A stretch of 64,000 nucleotides of DNA, taken from assembly GCA_902564235.1 (NCBI GenBank), contig CACFAG010000001.1:1-64000 (forward strand), read 5' to 3'. Both the position numbers and the translations under genes were made by a program. The stretch comes from an uncultured Prochlorococcus sp. (lineage in GTDB: Bacteria; Cyanobacteriota; Cyanobacteriia; PCC-6307; Cyanobiaceae). The notes below the pieces were generated by a model. That model saw only the letters and a list, made by a program, of their open reading frames with translations, ran no database searches and was not told where the DNA came from. Of this stretch, positions 32,838 to 43,935 are shown one piece after another (positions within the stretch are counted from its first letter, which is position 1; every line of letters starts with the position of its first letter).

Positions 32838-32981
32838 TTTTATAGTTTCTGAATTGATATAAAAGATTTAATAGAACCCTTGACTTATTACACTACAAAA
32901 TAAGAAAATAAACAAATAATTATGATTGCTTATTTGGCTAAATCAAATTATCAATTTGAGCCTAATAGCGTCTTTTAAGAT

Positions 32982-33425
32982 ATGACAACTTCTAAAAACT
33001 CCTCTAACAATTCTTCTAAAAATAATGAATTGTATGCAATAGCAGAAACTTCAGGTCAACAATTTTGGTTTGAAGTTGATAGATACTACGACTTAGACAG
33101 GTTAAATGCAAAAGAGAAAGACAAGATAACACTGGAAAAAGTTTTACTTTTAAAAGACAAAGAGTCTATAACTATTGGTAAACCTTACGTTAAAGATGCA
33201 AAAATTGAATTAGAAGTTGTGTCTCATAAAAGAGATAAGAAGATTCTTGTATACAAAATGCGTCCCAAAAAAAAGACAAGAAGAAAGATGGGACACAGAC
33301 AAGAACTTACAAGAGTTATGGTAAAATCAATTACAATAGGCAAAAACGCTCCTAAGTCTTCTACTAAAAAGGAAGAAACTATTAAAAAGGAAACTAAACC
33401 AAAAACCGAAAAATCTACAAATTAA
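32982..33425 (+). CDS. rplU: 50S ribosomal protein L21 with charged tails
   Basis: LYAIAETSGQQFWFEVDRYYDLDRL...KMRPKKKTRRKMGHRQELTRVMVKSI. Confidence 0.95.
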   Translation: MTTSKNSSNNSSKNNELYAIAETSGQQFWFEVDRYYDLDRLNAKEKDKITLEKVLLLKDKESITIGKPYVKDAKIELEVVSHKRDKKILVYKMRPKKKTRRKMGHRQELTRVMVKSITIGKNAPKSSTKKEETIKKETKPKTEKSTN

Positions 33426-33434
33426 ACACTTCTA

Positions 33435-33695
33435 ATGGCACATAAAAAAGGAACAGGCTCTACTAGAAACGGAAGAGATTCAAACTCCAAAAGATTGGGT
33501 GTTAAAGCTTATGGAGGAGAAAAAGTAACTGCTGGATCAATTTTAATTCGCCAAAGAGGTACATCCTTTTTACCGGGAATCAATGTCGGAAAAGGTAAAG
33601 ATGACACCCTTTTTGCACTCAAAGAAGGAAAAGTAAGTTTCGAAAGCATTAAAAGAAATTTAAGAAATAGAAAAAGAGTTAATGTAGTTATCTAA
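33435..33695 (+). CDS. rpmA: 50S ribosomal protein L27
   Basis: [43 protein letters not shown]. Confidence 0.97.
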   Translation: MAHKKGTGSTRNGRDSNSKRLGVKAYGGEKVTAGSILIRQRGTSFLPGINVGKGKDDTLFALKEGKVSFESIKRNLRNRKRVNVVI

Positions 33696-34428
33696 TTTTC
33701 TTATAAGCTCTTGTAGTTATAAGCATAGGATGAAATACTTCTAAAAAATTTGATTGAAGAGTCTCAAAAAACTTTTCAACAATTTCACTGTCATCGATAT
33801 GAAAAGGAAATTCATTCTTATCTCCTTTGTAAAAATACCAATTAAATAGAGCAATAGAATTACTATCCATAATCTCACTAAAATCATAAATTTGAGAAGT
33901 TGGATCTGCAAGATGTTCCAAAACATCAAGACAGACGATCGTATCAAATTTCAATATTTGTGTATCTTTGATTGTCTTGCAGAAAGTAAGTTTTTTTTCG
34001 ACTCCTAATTTCTTAGCCCTGTATTCAACAAAATTTCTATTTGTTTGATTAATATCTACAAAAAAAACATGGTCAACTTTTGAAGACATAGCGTTGGCTA
34101 AGGCATGAGTACCAATACCTCCTCCAAAATCCAAAACTAAATCTCTAGAAAATCTCTGCTGAAGTTTTAAAGTATCAGCGATGTAGTCCTTACTTGTGAT
34201 GTGCCAAGCAGCTAAATCAGCTACATGCCTATCTCCTACAATCTCAGTATAAAAATCTGAAACATCATTCAAAGCATCTCCAGGATGTGAATTTGCCAAG
34301 TTCATCTTTGCATTTTCAAGGAATCCATCTAAATCACATTCTTTAATAGATAAGTATTCCATCAAATGTGATTTTAAATTAAAAGCATTGTTTAAAAACT
34401 CTTTTAAAATAAAATTATTGCTTTTCAA
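33688..34428 (-). CDS. Class I SAM-dependent methyltransferase-like protein
   Basis: [31 protein letters not shown] and [16 protein letters not shown]. Confidence 0.8.
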   Translation of the reverse strand: MKSNNFILKEFLNNAFNLKSHLMEYLSIKECDLDGFLENAKMNLANSHPGDALNDVSDFYTEIVGDRHVADLAAWHITSKDYIADTLKLQQRFSRDLVLDFGGGIGTHALANAMSSKVDHVFFVDINQTNRNFVEYRAKKLGVEKKLTFCKTIKDTQILKFDTIVCLDVLEHLADPTSQIYDFSEIMDSNSIALFNWYFYKGDKNEFPFHIDDSEIVEKFFETLQSNFLEVFHPMLITTRAYKKIR

Positions 34429-34504
34429 TTTCTTAAATTAAATTTCCTTTACCAAAATCATAAAATGGTTATATATCTTTCTAAAAGTATTCTTAATATT
34501 AAAA

Positions 34505-35422
34505 ATGGAAAATAAAGATGGATTCTTAGTAATTAATAAAGATAAAGGATGTACCTCACATGATTGTGTTAAACAAATAAGGAAGTTACTCAACGCAAAA
34601 AAGGTCGGACATACAGGAACTCTTGACCCAGAAGTTATAGGGACATTACCAATCGCGATTGGCAGTGCAACAAGATTTATACAATATCTTCCTCAGGATA
34701 AAACTTACATAGGACAAATTAAATTAGGAATAAGAACTAACACTGATGATATTCACGGGGAAATAATTAATCAAAAAAATTGGCCTGAAATCAGTTATGA
34801 AAAATTAGATCAATACTTAAATAGATTTAGAGGAATTATTAAACAAATTCCGCCGAAAGTATCTAGTGTTCACATCAATGGTGAGAGAGCTTATAAAAAA
34901 TCTTTCAGGAATGAAATGTTTGAATTAGCACCAAGAGAAGTAAAAATAGACGAACTTACTTTAATGAAATGGGACCAAATAAACGGAATCATAGAAATAA
35001 AAATCAAATGTTCAGCTGGCACTTATATAAGAGCAATTGCAAGAGATTTAGGTGAAATTCTTAATTCCGAAGGTTGTCTTTTACAACTAAAAAGAATTTC
35101 GGCTTGTGGCTTTGATGAACAAAACTCCATAAAAATATCTGATATAGAAAAAGATAAAAAAAACTCGAAAAATTTTATTATCCCAACAATTTTTGCTCTT
35201 AATCACATTTCATCATTTGTCTTAAGGAATGAAGAACAAATCAATTTTTGGCAAACAGGAAGAGCAATTAAAGTTGATTTTAATTACTTCAATGAAGGTA
35301 AGTCTTTTGATTATAAAAAACCAATAAAAGTAATAGATAAAAAACAAACACTACTTGGGATTGGCTTCTTAAATAGAGATCAGGCTAATATAAATCCAAA
35401 ATTAGTCCTAAATGCTAAATAA
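34505..35422 (+). CDS. truB: tRNA pseudouridine(55) synthase
   Basis: [55 protein letters not shown]. Confidence 0.96.
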   Translation: MENKDGFLVINKDKGCTSHDCVKQIRKLLNAKKVGHTGTLDPEVIGTLPIAIGSATRFIQYLPQDKTYIGQIKLGIRTNTDDIHGEIINQKNWPEISYEKLDQYLNRFRGIIKQIPPKVSSVHINGERAYKKSFRNEMFELAPREVKIDELTLMKWDQINGIIEIKIKCSAGTYIRAIARDLGEILNSEGCLLQLKRISACGFDEQNSIKISDIEKDKKNSKNFIIPTIFALNHISSFVLRNEEQINFWQTGRAIKVDFNYFNEGKSFDYKKPIKVIDKKQTLLGIGFLNRDQANINPKLVLNAK

Positions 35423-35425
35423 CCC

Positions 35426-36616
35426 CTATAGGTAATCTTTTTTAAAAGGTTTAATCTGCACTCCCCTATAAAAATACTTTAATATTCTTTCAGCTTTTTG
35501 GCCTCTAGACGCTAGAAATTTAGCGCCCCATTGACTCATTCCTACTCCATGACCTGACCCCTGTCCATAAACTATCAAACCTTTTTTTAGGGGTGTACTG
35601 TTGTTTAAATCTTCCTCAAAGAATTTAAATCTCACAAAATTACTGTTAAGTACTAATCTTTCTCTTAAATCTACCCCATACATTTGATCAGAACCATAAG
35701 CCCCAATAAGTTTTACATTTTTCACCCTCCCGGTACTAGTAATATCGAGAATTTCTATACTTTTTAAACCTCCAATCTTGGGAAATAAATTTATTAATTC
35801 ATTACTAGAAAATTTTTTTTGCCATCTAAATTTTGGATTATTTTTATCAAAATCTTTCACACTTGATAAATATGGATATTTATTCTTCCATACATCTTGA
35901 CTATTTTCGGTCATTCCGCCCGAGCTGCTATGAAACAAAGCATTAATTAATTTATTTTTATACGTTAAAACCAAAGATCTTGTACTTTTAACGGCTCTAA
36001 TAGTTTTAGAAGTTCTTGCCTCCAGGCCATTATAGACTTGATTTTTCTGGGTTGAATCTATATCAAATAAATTATTTCCCTTTTGCTTTAAAGCATAAGT
36101 TCTAGAGGCAATTGCTTGTGCCTTTAATGCCTCAATAGGCCATTTTGTTGGCATCTCTGAACCCACTACGCTAGTTAGGTATTTTTCTATTCCTAAAACA
36201 TTTACTACCAATATTTCAGAATCAAGTACAAAAAGATTAAGCTTACCAGAAAATCTTTTCTGACCTACCCATATACCTCTTCCATCAGAAGAAGTAATTT
36301 GAAATTGTTGATTACTTTTTAAGTCATATTTTTTTTGTTTATTTTTATCAAAATATAAAATTTTTCTATTTTTCGCATTTTTTAAAGTTAAGCCTTTTAT
36401 TTTTTTTCTTGAAAAAAATTTTCCCTCTATAGTTAAAGGAATTGATCTATCTGATCTTATCCTTAAATTGTTATTTTTTGATATCAAAACTCTAATTATT
36501 GGCTCTCTCGATGCAAAAACACTTTCACTATGAAAAACACAAGCAAATAAAATACTTATCAGGCAAAATTTACTGTAGTTATTTTTAAATTTAAGTATCA
36601 CTTTGTTTAAAAACAA
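35426..36616 (-). CDS. SpoIID/LytB domain protein
   Basis: SEMPTKWPIEALKAQAIASRTYAL, FHSSSGGMTENSQDVW, YGQGSGHGVGMSQWGAKFLASRG. Confidence 0.92.
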   Translation of the reverse strand: MFLNKVILKFKNNYSKFCLISILFACVFHSESVFASREPIIRVLISKNNNLRIRSDRSIPLTIEGKFFSRKKIKGLTLKNAKNRKILYFDKNKQKKYDLKSNQQFQITSSDGRGIWVGQKRFSGKLNLFVLDSEILVVNVLGIEKYLTSVVGSEMPTKWPIEALKAQAIASRTYALKQKGNNLFDIDSTQKNQVYNGLEARTSKTIRAVKSTRSLVLTYKNKLINALFHSSSGGMTENSQDVWKNKYPYLSSVKDFDKNNPKFRWQKKFSSNELINLFPKIGGLKSIEILDITSTGRVKNVKLIGAYGSDQMYGVDLRERLVLNSNFVRFKFFEEDLNNSTPLKKGLIVYGQGSGHGVGMSQWGAKFLASRGQKAERILKYFYRGVQIKPFKKDYL

Positions 36617-36689
36617 ATGCTTAATTTGCCTAAGTTTGACTAAAAGTCTAAATTTAATCCAGATATAACAATAAAAATATCATAAATAA

Positions 36690-37628
36690 GTGAATATCAC
36701 CTTCTTAGGAACAAGTTCAGGAGTCCCATCCTTAACTAGAAATGTTTCTTCCTTAGCACTTAAATTATCACAGTCATCAGAAGTTTGGCTTTTTGATTGT
36801 GGAGAGGCAACGCAACATCAAATAATGAAAAGCAAAATTAAATCTTCACAAATCAAGAAAATATTTATTACACACATGCATGGTGATCATATTTATGGTT
36901 TGCCTGGACTTTTGGCAACTTTAGGTTTATCAGGCAATAGTGAGGGTATTGAAATTTACGGTCCTTCAGAGTTGCGAAGTTTTATAAATTCAGCACTTAA
37001 AAGTAGTTTTTGCAAATTATCATTCCCATTGGATTTTGTGGAAGTTGAAAATTTTGCATCAAAAAATAAAATTCTATTTGAAAACAACAAAATAAAAGTA
37101 AATTGCGCCTGCCTTAAACATAAAATACCTGCTTATGGTTATAGGGTGAGTGAAAAAGATAAGCCAGGTATATTTGATATCAAAAAAGCAAAGTCTCTAA
37201 AAATAGCACCCGGACCAATTTATTCAGAACTGCAACAAGGTAAAAAAGTCGTATTAGCGGATGGAAGGACATTTGATGGGAAAGAATTTTGTGGACCCCC
37301 TAGAGAGGGAGAAATTTTTGTTTATTGCACAGATACAGTCTTTAGCGAATCAGCTGTTTTGCTATCGAAAAATGCCGATTTACTCGTACATGAATCAACA
37401 TTTTCTCAGGAGGATGAGAGCATGGCCTATGAAAAATTACATTCCACAACAATCATGGCTGCTAAAACAGCATTATTATCTAATGCAAAAAAATTAATTA
37501 TTACTCATTTAAGTCCAAGATACACTAATAAAAATTCAATTACACCAAGTGATTTGCTTAAAGAGGCGCAAAAAGTTTTCCCAAATACTCATCTTGCCAA
37601 AGATTTTTTAACTGCAGAAATAAAATAA
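36690..37628 (+). CDS. rnz: Ribonuclease Z
   Basis: GTG start; FLGTSSGVPSLTRN, THMHGDHIYGLPGLLATLGL, THLSPRY. Confidence 0.95.
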   Translation: MNITFLGTSSGVPSLTRNVSSLALKLSQSSEVWLFDCGEATQHQIMKSKIKSSQIKKIFITHMHGDHIYGLPGLLATLGLSGNSEGIEIYGPSELRSFINSALKSSFCKLSFPLDFVEVENFASKNKILFENNKIKVNCACLKHKIPAYGYRVSEKDKPGIFDIKKAKSLKIAPGPIYSELQQGKKVVLADGRTFDGKEFCGPPREGEIFVYCTDTVFSESAVLLSKNADLLVHESTFSQEDESMAYEKLHSTTIMAAKTALLSNAKKLIITHLSPRYTNKNSITPSDLLKEAQKVFPNTHLAKDFLTAEIK

Positions 37629-37699
37629 ACTGCAACAGTTCGTTAGCAGGAGCGTTGTAAATGACCAACCCATGAAATAATAGTCTTAGGTTTTTCTAT

Positions 37700-38263
37700 T
37701 TGATGTCGATCGAAATGGTCTCTTTTTTTTCATCACTACATAAGTCTTGTAAAAGACTATTTATTTTTCTTCCATTAATTATTGGTTTACTTATTAATCC
37801 AATCTCTGCAAATGCACTCTATCCTAGTGATCCTTCATCAGTTGACGTTCTAAAAGATGATCTGCACGGTGCCGACCTTCATAATACTGAATATGTTAAA
37901 TATGATTTATCTAATCAAGATTTAGGAGAAGCTAATCTTCAAGGAGCATATATGAGTGTAACTACAGCAAAAAACTCTAGTTTTAAAGGAGCCAATATGA
38001 CAGACCTCATTGCGTATGCAACACGCTTTGATAATGCTGACTTTACCGATGCAAATCTTACTAATGGTGAGCTAATGAAAAGTGTTTTTGATGGAGCAAT
38101 TATTGATGGAGCAGACTTTACTGATGCAAATCTTGATCTTTCTCAGAGAAAATCATTATGTGAGAGAGCTAGTGGAACCAACTCCCAAACTGGAGTTAAT
38201 ACAATTGATAGCCTTGAATGCACCGGTTTAAAAGGTTACATGCCTCCAAAGCCAAAAGCATAA
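37700..38263 (+). CDS. Exported pentapeptide-repeat protein (probable thylakoid lumen/periplasm)
   Basis: Signal-like N-terminus, then A(D/N)LxxA pentapeptide repeats (DLGEANLQGAYM, NADFTDANLTNGEL). Confidence 0.88.
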   Translation: MMSIEMVSFFSSLHKSCKRLFIFLPLIIGLLINPISANALYPSDPSSVDVLKDDLHGADLHNTEYVKYDLSNQDLGEANLQGAYMSVTTAKNSSFKGANMTDLIAYATRFDNADFTDANLTNGELMKSVFDGAIIDGADFTDANLDLSQRKSLCERASGTNSQTGVNTIDSLECTGLKGYMPPKPKA

Positions 38264-38272
38264 TATTTAAAT

Positions 38273-38641
38273 CTAACTAATTTCAGAAGGAAAGATATTA
38301 CCAGGCTCTTTTGAGCCTGGTTTTTTGCTATACCACCATTCTTGTATATCAGAAGAAAATTTTTTTGAAAAAAGAGTTATAACTGTCTCAACAGGTTTTG
38401 ATCCAGGCTCCAAAATCTGCACTGAGTAAGATGGGCATTTTCTTGAAGCCATATCAGCAACGAACCTAGACCCTATTCTTCTCCAACTAGGCTCCTTACT
38501 TCTCCAAGCAAGCCTTGAGCAGGGCCAAGGTAACTCTTCCCTATCATAAAGTCTGCAACATGGTCCAATTACCTTATAACTGTGCTGACCTCCATAACTT
38601 GATTGAACACTGCCAGTCTTGAAAAATTCAAATTTATTCAT
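38273..38641 (-). CDS. Conserved hypothetical protein, Cys-containing
   Basis: 122 aa, VIGPCCRLYDREELPWPCSRLAWRSKEPSWRRIGSRFVADMASRKCPSY. Confidence 0.75.
   Translation of the reverse strand: MNKFEFFKTGSVQSSYGGQHSYKVIGPCCRLYDREELPWPCSRLAWRSKEPSWRRIGSRFVADMASRKCPSYSVQILEPGSKPVETVITLFSKKFSSDIQEWWYSKKPGSKEPGNIFPSEIS
38301..38326 (+). terminator. Intrinsic terminator
   Basis: CCAGGCTC-TTTT-GAGCCTGG-TTTTTT, perfect 8-bp stem and U-tract downstream of the + strand gene. Confidence 0.85.
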
Positions 38642-38645
38642 TTAC

Positions 38646-38673
38646 AAAAAAAGCCACCTTTGTAAAGGGTGGC
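38646..38673 (-). terminator. Intrinsic terminator downstream of petF
   Basis: Minus strand GCCACCC-TTTACAAA-GGTGGC followed by TTTTTTT. Confidence 0.8.
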
Positions 38674-38718
38674 AGAGAAATAATCAATAATCAACTTAGA
38701 AAAGTTAAATTTTTATAA

Positions 38719-39018
38719 TTAGTACAATTCTTCCTCAGCATGAGTTGTAATTGTTACGTCAGATGTTGGATAAGCAACACAAGTAAGAACAAAACCAGCT
38801 TCTAGTTGGTCGTCATCTAAGAAACTTTGATCTGATTGATCAACACTACCTGAAGTAACTTTTCCAGCACATGTTGAACATGCTCCAGCTCTACAGGAAT
38901 AAGGAAGGTCGATACCTTGTTCTTCAGCCGCATCAAGGATGTATTGGTCATCAGGTACTTCAATAGTAGAATTGAGACCTTCACCTTCGCTGATGAGTGT
39001 AACTTTGTAAGAAGCCAT
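38719..39018 (-). CDS. petF: 2Fe-2S plant-type ferredoxin
   Basis: [54 protein letters not shown]. Confidence 0.97.
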   Translation of the reverse strand: MASYKVTLISEGEGLNSTIEVPDDQYILDAAEEQGIDLPYSCRAGACSTCAGKVTSGSVDQSDQSFLDDDQLEAGFVLTCVAYPTSDVTITTHAEEELY

Positions 39019-39152
39019 TTAAATAAAAAATTGTTGGTAATTAATACCTATCAAATACATTTTTAACATCGATTAGGTCGATATGTGAGATTTTGAAGTA
39101 AAAAATGACACAATAAAATGTATGAAAGAGTATCTATAAGAAAAACTTATAG

Positions 39153-40064
39153 TTAGGTTGGATCGCTGGTTTTTTGTGCAGAAATGCATGCCCAATCTTT
39201 TCTAGTTGATACATCCAATAATTTCAAGTCATTTTGAATTAATATTTTTATAATTTCATCCTTTTGTGAATTCAGAATTCCACTAAAAATGACTTCCCCA
39301 TTGTTTCTCAAGCATTTATAAATATTTGGAATCATTTCTTTTATTACTTCAGCAAGAATATTGCATAAAACAAAATCAAATTGTTTGAGTTGATTTTTTA
39401 AAATTACCTCATTAAAAGTTCCCAAATATGTATTTAAGTTTTTTAAATTGCCGAAATTTAGTTGGAAATTAGATTTAGTTGAATTTATAGCTAAATAATC
39501 ATTATCCACTGCACAAACCTCTTTAGCACCAAGCAATCTTGCGGCGACACTCAAAATCCCGCTACCACTCCCAATATCTAATATCTTTTTATCAGAAAAT
39601 AAAATATTCTCCATTTTTTCCAAGCAAAGGTAAGTCGAAGGGTGACTTCCTGTACCAAAGGCTGCTCCAGGATCAATTTTTATAATTTTTTTATCTTTAA
39701 ATTTTTCATTCAGATTTATCCAACAAGGCAATATTAAAAAATAATTTCCTACTAATTCAGGCACCCAATATTTCTTCCAGCATGTCAACCAATCCTCCTC
39801 TTTAATTATTCTCCATTCAAAAAATTGATTCTTAGAGTCATTAATATCTAGAAGTTTGCTAAGTATTTTTTCAAAATCACACCTAGAACTCTCCCCCCAA
39901 TCATCGGCTGGAAGCCATATATTAACCTCCTTTTTAGTCTCAGCTTTTATCAAATATTCAAATGAAAAACTAAAAATTCCTAGCTCATTTAACTTCCAAA
40001 TAATAATATCTTCAAAATCACTTTTTATCTGAAAGGTGAGTTTATACCAATCTTTAATAGCCAT
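39153..40064 (-). CDS. prmA: Ribosomal protein L11 methyltransferase
   Basis: [58 protein letters not shown]. Confidence 0.93.
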   Translation of the reverse strand: MAIKDWYKLTFQIKSDFEDIIIWKLNELGIFSFSFEYLIKAETKKEVNIWLPADDWGESSRCDFEKILSKLLDINDSKNQFFEWRIIKEEDWLTCWKKYWVPELVGNYFLILPCWINLNEKFKDKKIIKIDPGAAFGTGSHPSTYLCLEKMENILFSDKKILDIGSGSGILSVAARLLGAKEVCAVDNDYLAINSTKSNFQLNFGNLKNLNTYLGTFNEVILKNQLKQFDFVLCNILAEVIKEMIPNIYKCLRNNGEVIFSGILNSQKDEIIKILIQNDLKLLDVSTRKDWACISAQKTSDPT

Positions 40065-40083
40065 TAATATAAAGTAAAACTTT

Positions 40084-41670
40084 TTATAAAGTTACTGGAT
40101 TAGCACTGGTAATCCCTTCTACTTCAATAATGGTATCAAGCAACTTATGAGGAATTGGATCGTCAATACTAAGTACCATAACAGCCTCTCCTCTCACAAT
40201 TTTGCGCCCAACTTGCATAGAGGCAATATTTACATTATTGCTACCTAATAAAGACCCCAGCTTTCCAATAATACCAGGCATATCTCTGTGCCTAGTAACC
40301 AACATATATCTACTTGGCGATACGTTAACTGGATATTGATCAATACTAATAATTCTTAATTCTCCATCAGCAAAAATACTCCCTGCTACGCTATGGTCAC
40401 CATTATCCCCATAAGTAGTTAATTGAAGCGATCCACTAGCAAATTCAGGTCTTGCCTCATCTTTACTCTCAACTACTGAAATACCTCTAGATTCTGCTTC
40501 TAGAGAAGCATTAACATAATTTATCCTATCTCCCAAAGCTTTACTTAGTAGGCCTTTTAAACTAGCTATTAACAATGGTTGGGAGGGATGTTGAACAAAT
40601 TCACCTTGAAGCCTTACCTCTAATTTCTGTATCTGTCCTCCTGATAGCTGGCTTATAAGCAGACCCATTGTTTCAGCCAACTGCAAGTGAGGTTTTAGGC
40701 TATCCATAATATCAGGGCTCAAACCTGGTATGTTTACTGCAGTTCTCGCAGATAAGCCAAGCAAGACATCTCTGATTTGTTCTGCAACGTCAACAGCTAC
40801 ATTTTCTTGTGCTTCCCTAGTAGATGCTCCTAAGTGAGGGGTGAGAATAAGATTCTTATCAACCTTCAAAAGTGGTGAATTAGATTCCAAAGGTTCTTTT
40901 GAAAAGACATCTATTGCAGCCCCTCCAATCAATGAATTATTTAAAGCTTCTGCTAATGCTTCTTCGTCAATCAAGCCTCCTCGAGCACAATTAATTAATT
41001 TTGCGCTACTTTTCATACTTTTAAGCACCTCCATATTTACTAAATTCTCTGTCTCTGGTGTGCGTGGTAAATGCAAAGTTACATAATCGGATTGTTGGAA
41101 TAAATCTTCTAGATCAGATAGTTTAACTTGGATTTGTTGAGCTCTTTCAGTTGAAACAAAGGGATCATATCCGCAAACTTCCATTCCTAATGCATTAGCA
41201 ACTTTTGCTACATGAGCGCCAATTTTCCCTAAACCTACTACTCCTAATTTTTTCTTATAAAGCTCATTCCCAACGAATTTCTTTCTCTCCCATTTACCTA
41301 GCAAAGTACTACTATTAGCAATTGGAATATGTCTAGATAAGGCTAACATCATAGCTATAGTATGTTCAGCCGCAGCTATTGTGTTACCCCCTGGAGAATT
41401 CACAACAAGTACTCCTTTTTGCGTAGCAGCCTTTACATCTACATTATCGACTCCAACTCCTGCTCTCCCAATGATTCTCAGTTTACTTGAAGAGTTAATA
41501 ATCTCTTCAGTCACTTGAGTACCAGAGCGAATCATTAAAGCATCATAATCTTTAATAATGGAAGCTAACTCAGAGTCAGAGATTCCTATCTTCTGATCAA
41601 CCTGAGCAACTTGTGAAAGAATATCGATTCCTGTTTGATCAATTGGATCTGTAATGAGAACTTTTGTCAT
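40084..41670 (-). CDS. serA: D-3-phosphoglycerate dehydrogenase
   Basis: [72 protein letters not shown]-terminal ACT domain. Confidence 0.96.
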   Translation of the reverse strand: MTKVLITDPIDQTGIDILSQVAQVDQKIGISDSELASIIKDYDALMIRSGTQVTEEIINSSSKLRIIGRAGVGVDNVDVKAATQKGVLVVNSPGGNTIAAAEHTIAMMLALSRHIPIANSSTLLGKWERKKFVGNELYKKKLGVVGLGKIGAHVAKVANALGMEVCGYDPFVSTERAQQIQVKLSDLEDLFQQSDYVTLHLPRTPETENLVNMEVLKSMKSSAKLINCARGGLIDEEALAEALNNSLIGGAAIDVFSKEPLESNSPLLKVDKNLILTPHLGASTREAQENVAVDVAEQIRDVLLGLSARTAVNIPGLSPDIMDSLKPHLQLAETMGLLISQLSGGQIQKLEVRLQGEFVQHPSQPLLIASLKGLLSKALGDRINYVNASLEAESRGISVVESKDEARPEFASGSLQLTTYGDNGDHSVAGSIFADGELRIISIDQYPVNVSPSRYMLVTRHRDMPGIIGKLGSLLGSNNVNIASMQVGRKIVRGEAVMVLSIDDPIPHKLLDTIIEVEGITSANPVTL

Positions 41671-41769
41671 TTAAGATTGGTTCTTTAATCTTTTACTTTA
41701 ACTTAATCTATAGTGTATGTATCTTATTTTATTAATTTGAATAACACACAAACATTTGAGGATTGAAAT

Positions 41770-42336
41770 TTGACTAAAAGTATTGTGATATTTGAAGACA
41801 TTGATAAATGTATTCTGCTATTTGATGTTTTCAAAGAAAAATCAGTAATGCTCTCTGAAGCTATTTTGATCCCACCAATAAGTGAGAAAATATCATCAGA
41901 CGAAGCAGAATTGCTCAATGCGAAAGCAAATATCTTATTCAAATCTCAAAATTTTGAAGATATAAGAATCTTAAATCCTAAACTTGACAGAAAGATCAGA
42001 CAACAAGATATGAGTAGATGGCTAATGCCATTTGGGTTTATAGCTGGAATAGCTTTTTCTAATATGACAAATTTATCTACCTTCGGCTTTCTTGGTTTAA
42101 ATAACATCGGGGAATCATTAATTGGAGGTCTTTTAGGAATGGGTTCAGGATATTTAGGAAGCATTGTTTCTTCTGCAAGTATCAACATTAATAGAAATAA
42201 AGAGTTAAGGTCGATCATTAATTTTAATAAAGAGGGTAAATGGCTTGTTCTACTTGAAAATCGAATTGGAGCTGAATTACCATGGGCTTTGATAAAAGAA
42301 TCAGAAGCAAAAGATATAATTTTTTTAGAAGGCTAG
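41770..42336 (+). CDS. Conserved hypothetical membrane-associated protein with Gly-rich hydrophobic hairpin
   Basis: 188 aa; NIGESLIGGLLGMGSGYLGSIVSSA; abuts downstream S4-domain gene. TTG start. Confidence 0.7.
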   Translation: MTKSIVIFEDIDKCILLFDVFKEKSVMLSEAILIPPISEKISSDEAELLNAKANILFKSQNFEDIRILNPKLDRKIRQQDMSRWLMPFGFIAGIAFSNMTNLSTFGFLGLNNIGESLIGGLLGMGSGYLGSIVSSASININRNKELRSIINFNKEGKWLVLLENRIGAELPWALIKESEAKDIIFLEG

Positions 42337-43128
42337 ATGATTGACTTAAAAAAGATTTTAATAAATTCAAACTACAAAAAAGAAACTGAGGAATTAATAA
42401 ATATTGCTAACTTAGCGTACAAACACTGGGAAACTTATTGGACTGGGTTTAATTCAACCTATGTTTGCGAAGAGATTTTAAAAGATTTTGAAAATTTAAA
42501 TGATTTCAAATTTTTTATTTATGGAGGATTCTCCTCTTCTCAAAGATCAAGGATAGCTTGCTTTAGAGGAGATAATATTCCGGAAGAGGATGCGCTAAAA
42601 AGTAATTTTCCAGCTCAAGGAATAAAAATTAATGGAAATTTTTTATTTGATAATGCTACACAAGACGACTTTAGATCCCTCTTAATTGAAAATGGGGTTA
42701 ATCAAATAAAAGTGGGAGATATATGGACTATTGGCGATAGGGGTGCACAAGGGATAATTGATAATTCAAATATTAAGCATCTAGATGAAAAGATTTTTTA
42801 TTTAAGAGACGTAAAAGTAAAAGTTAATGTAGTAGGTATAAATGAATTACAAATACCTTCTGGAAGATCAAAAAAACTTGTCAATACAGTAGAAGCTTCT
42901 ACAAGATTAGATGCTATAGCTTCAGCTGGCTTTAGGGTATCACGAACCAAAATCATTGAAAGGATAGAAAATGGAATGCTCAGATTAAATGGAAGCAAAG
43001 TTAATAAGCCAACAATTAATCTAAAAATTGGCGACAAACTAGAACTTGAAAATAAAGGATTTATCGAAATTCTAAATTTAGAAATAACCAAAAGAGAACG
43101 ATGGAAAGTTAAATTACTTAGAAAATGA
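42337..43128 (+). CDS. S4 RNA-binding domain protein (YlmH / photosystem II S4-type)
   Basis: C-terminal S4 domain: STRLDAIASAGFRVSRTKIIERIENGMLRLNGSKVNKPTINLKIGDKLEL. Confidence 0.88.
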   Translation: MIDLKKILINSNYKKETEELINIANLAYKHWETYWTGFNSTYVCEEILKDFENLNDFKFFIYGGFSSSQRSRIACFRGDNIPEEDALKSNFPAQGIKINGNFLFDNATQDDFRSLLIENGVNQIKVGDIWTIGDRGAQGIIDNSNIKHLDEKIFYLRDVKVKVNVVGINELQIPSGRSKKLVNTVEASTRLDAIASAGFRVSRTKIIERIENGMLRLNGSKVNKPTINLKIGDKLELENKGFIEILNLEITKRERWKVKLLRK

Positions 43129-43177
43129 AACGCAACCTGCTATTTTCTTATAAGGGGTATTAAAAATTCCTCAATTG

Positions 43178-43249
43178 GGGCGATTAGCTCAGTGGTAGAG
43201 CACTACCTCGACACGGTAGTGGCCACTGGTTCGAATCCAGTATCGCCCA
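43178..43249 (+). tRNA. trnV: tRNA-Val (anticodon GAC)
   Basis: gggcgattagctcagtggtagagcactacctcgacacggtagtggccactggttcgaatccagtatcgccca cloverleaf; loop TCGACAC. Confidence 0.93.
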
Positions 43250-43317
43250 TTAAAACTTTTGACGACCTAGGTTATATCCACAGAAAATAATTTCATTTTT
43301 TAGATTATTAAAAAAAG

Positions 43318-43935
43318 ATGAAACTTAATCAAATAATTAATCTACATAAGGGGCTCACTGCATTTGTAGTGATAGGCCTTATGATTTTTTTTGATAATTT
43401 TACGATCGCTCCTTACGTTTATTTAGCTCTGCATGGTACTTATGGATTACTTTGGCTTCTAAAAGAAAAGATATTCCCAGATCCTTATTTTAAAGAAAAA
43501 ATCAATTTTTTAACTTCAGTTACTGGTTTTATTTTCCTTGGAAGTTACTGGGTAGCTCCATACATTCTTATCTCATCTCAGAAATCTGTTCCAAATATCG
43601 TAATAGCTGCATCTGTATCTATAAATATAATTGGTGTGTTTCTACACTTTGCTAGTGATGCACAAAAATATTTTTCTCTTAAATTAAAAAAAGATCTAAT
43701 TAAAGAAGGATTTTTCAAAAATATAAGGAATACAAATTATCTAGGAGAAATACTAATTTATCTATCATTCGTCATACTTTCAATGAGTTTCATACCATTA
43801 GTAATTCTTGCAATATTTTTCTCTATAGTTTTTCTACCAAGAATGATAAAAAAAGATAAATCGCTCTCAAAATATGATTCATTCGAAGAATACAAAAAGA
43901 AAAGTGGTCTTATATTGCCTAAATTAAATGCCTGA
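43318..43935 (+). CDS. Membrane protein resembling isoprenylcysteine methyltransferase / steroid 5-alpha-reductase-like (DUF1295) family
   Basis: Multiple TM helices, C-terminal LIKEGFFKNIRNTNYLGEILIYLSFVILS...YKKKSGLILPKL. Confidence 0.65.
   Translation: MKLNQIINLHKGLTAFVVIGLMIFFDNFTIAPYVYLALHGTYGLLWLLKEKIFPDPYFKEKINFLTSVTGFIFLGSYWVAPYILISSQKSVPNIVIAASVSINIIGVFLHFASDAQKYFSLKLKKDLIKEGFFKNIRNTNYLGEILIYLSFVILSMSFIPLVILAIFFSIVFLPRMIKKDKSLSKYDSFEEYKKKSGLILPKLNA

Noticed and set aside
32838-32981. Possible kaiA remnant between kaiB and rplU
   Set aside because: No stretch could be convincingly aligned to KaiA by eye; treated as ordinary divergent promoter space.
37629-37699. Possible small RNA in the rnz to pentapeptide gene gap (ctgcaacagttcgttagcaggagcgttg...)
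   Set aside because: Some inverted complementarity but no clear terminator or known RNA motif; too weak to call.
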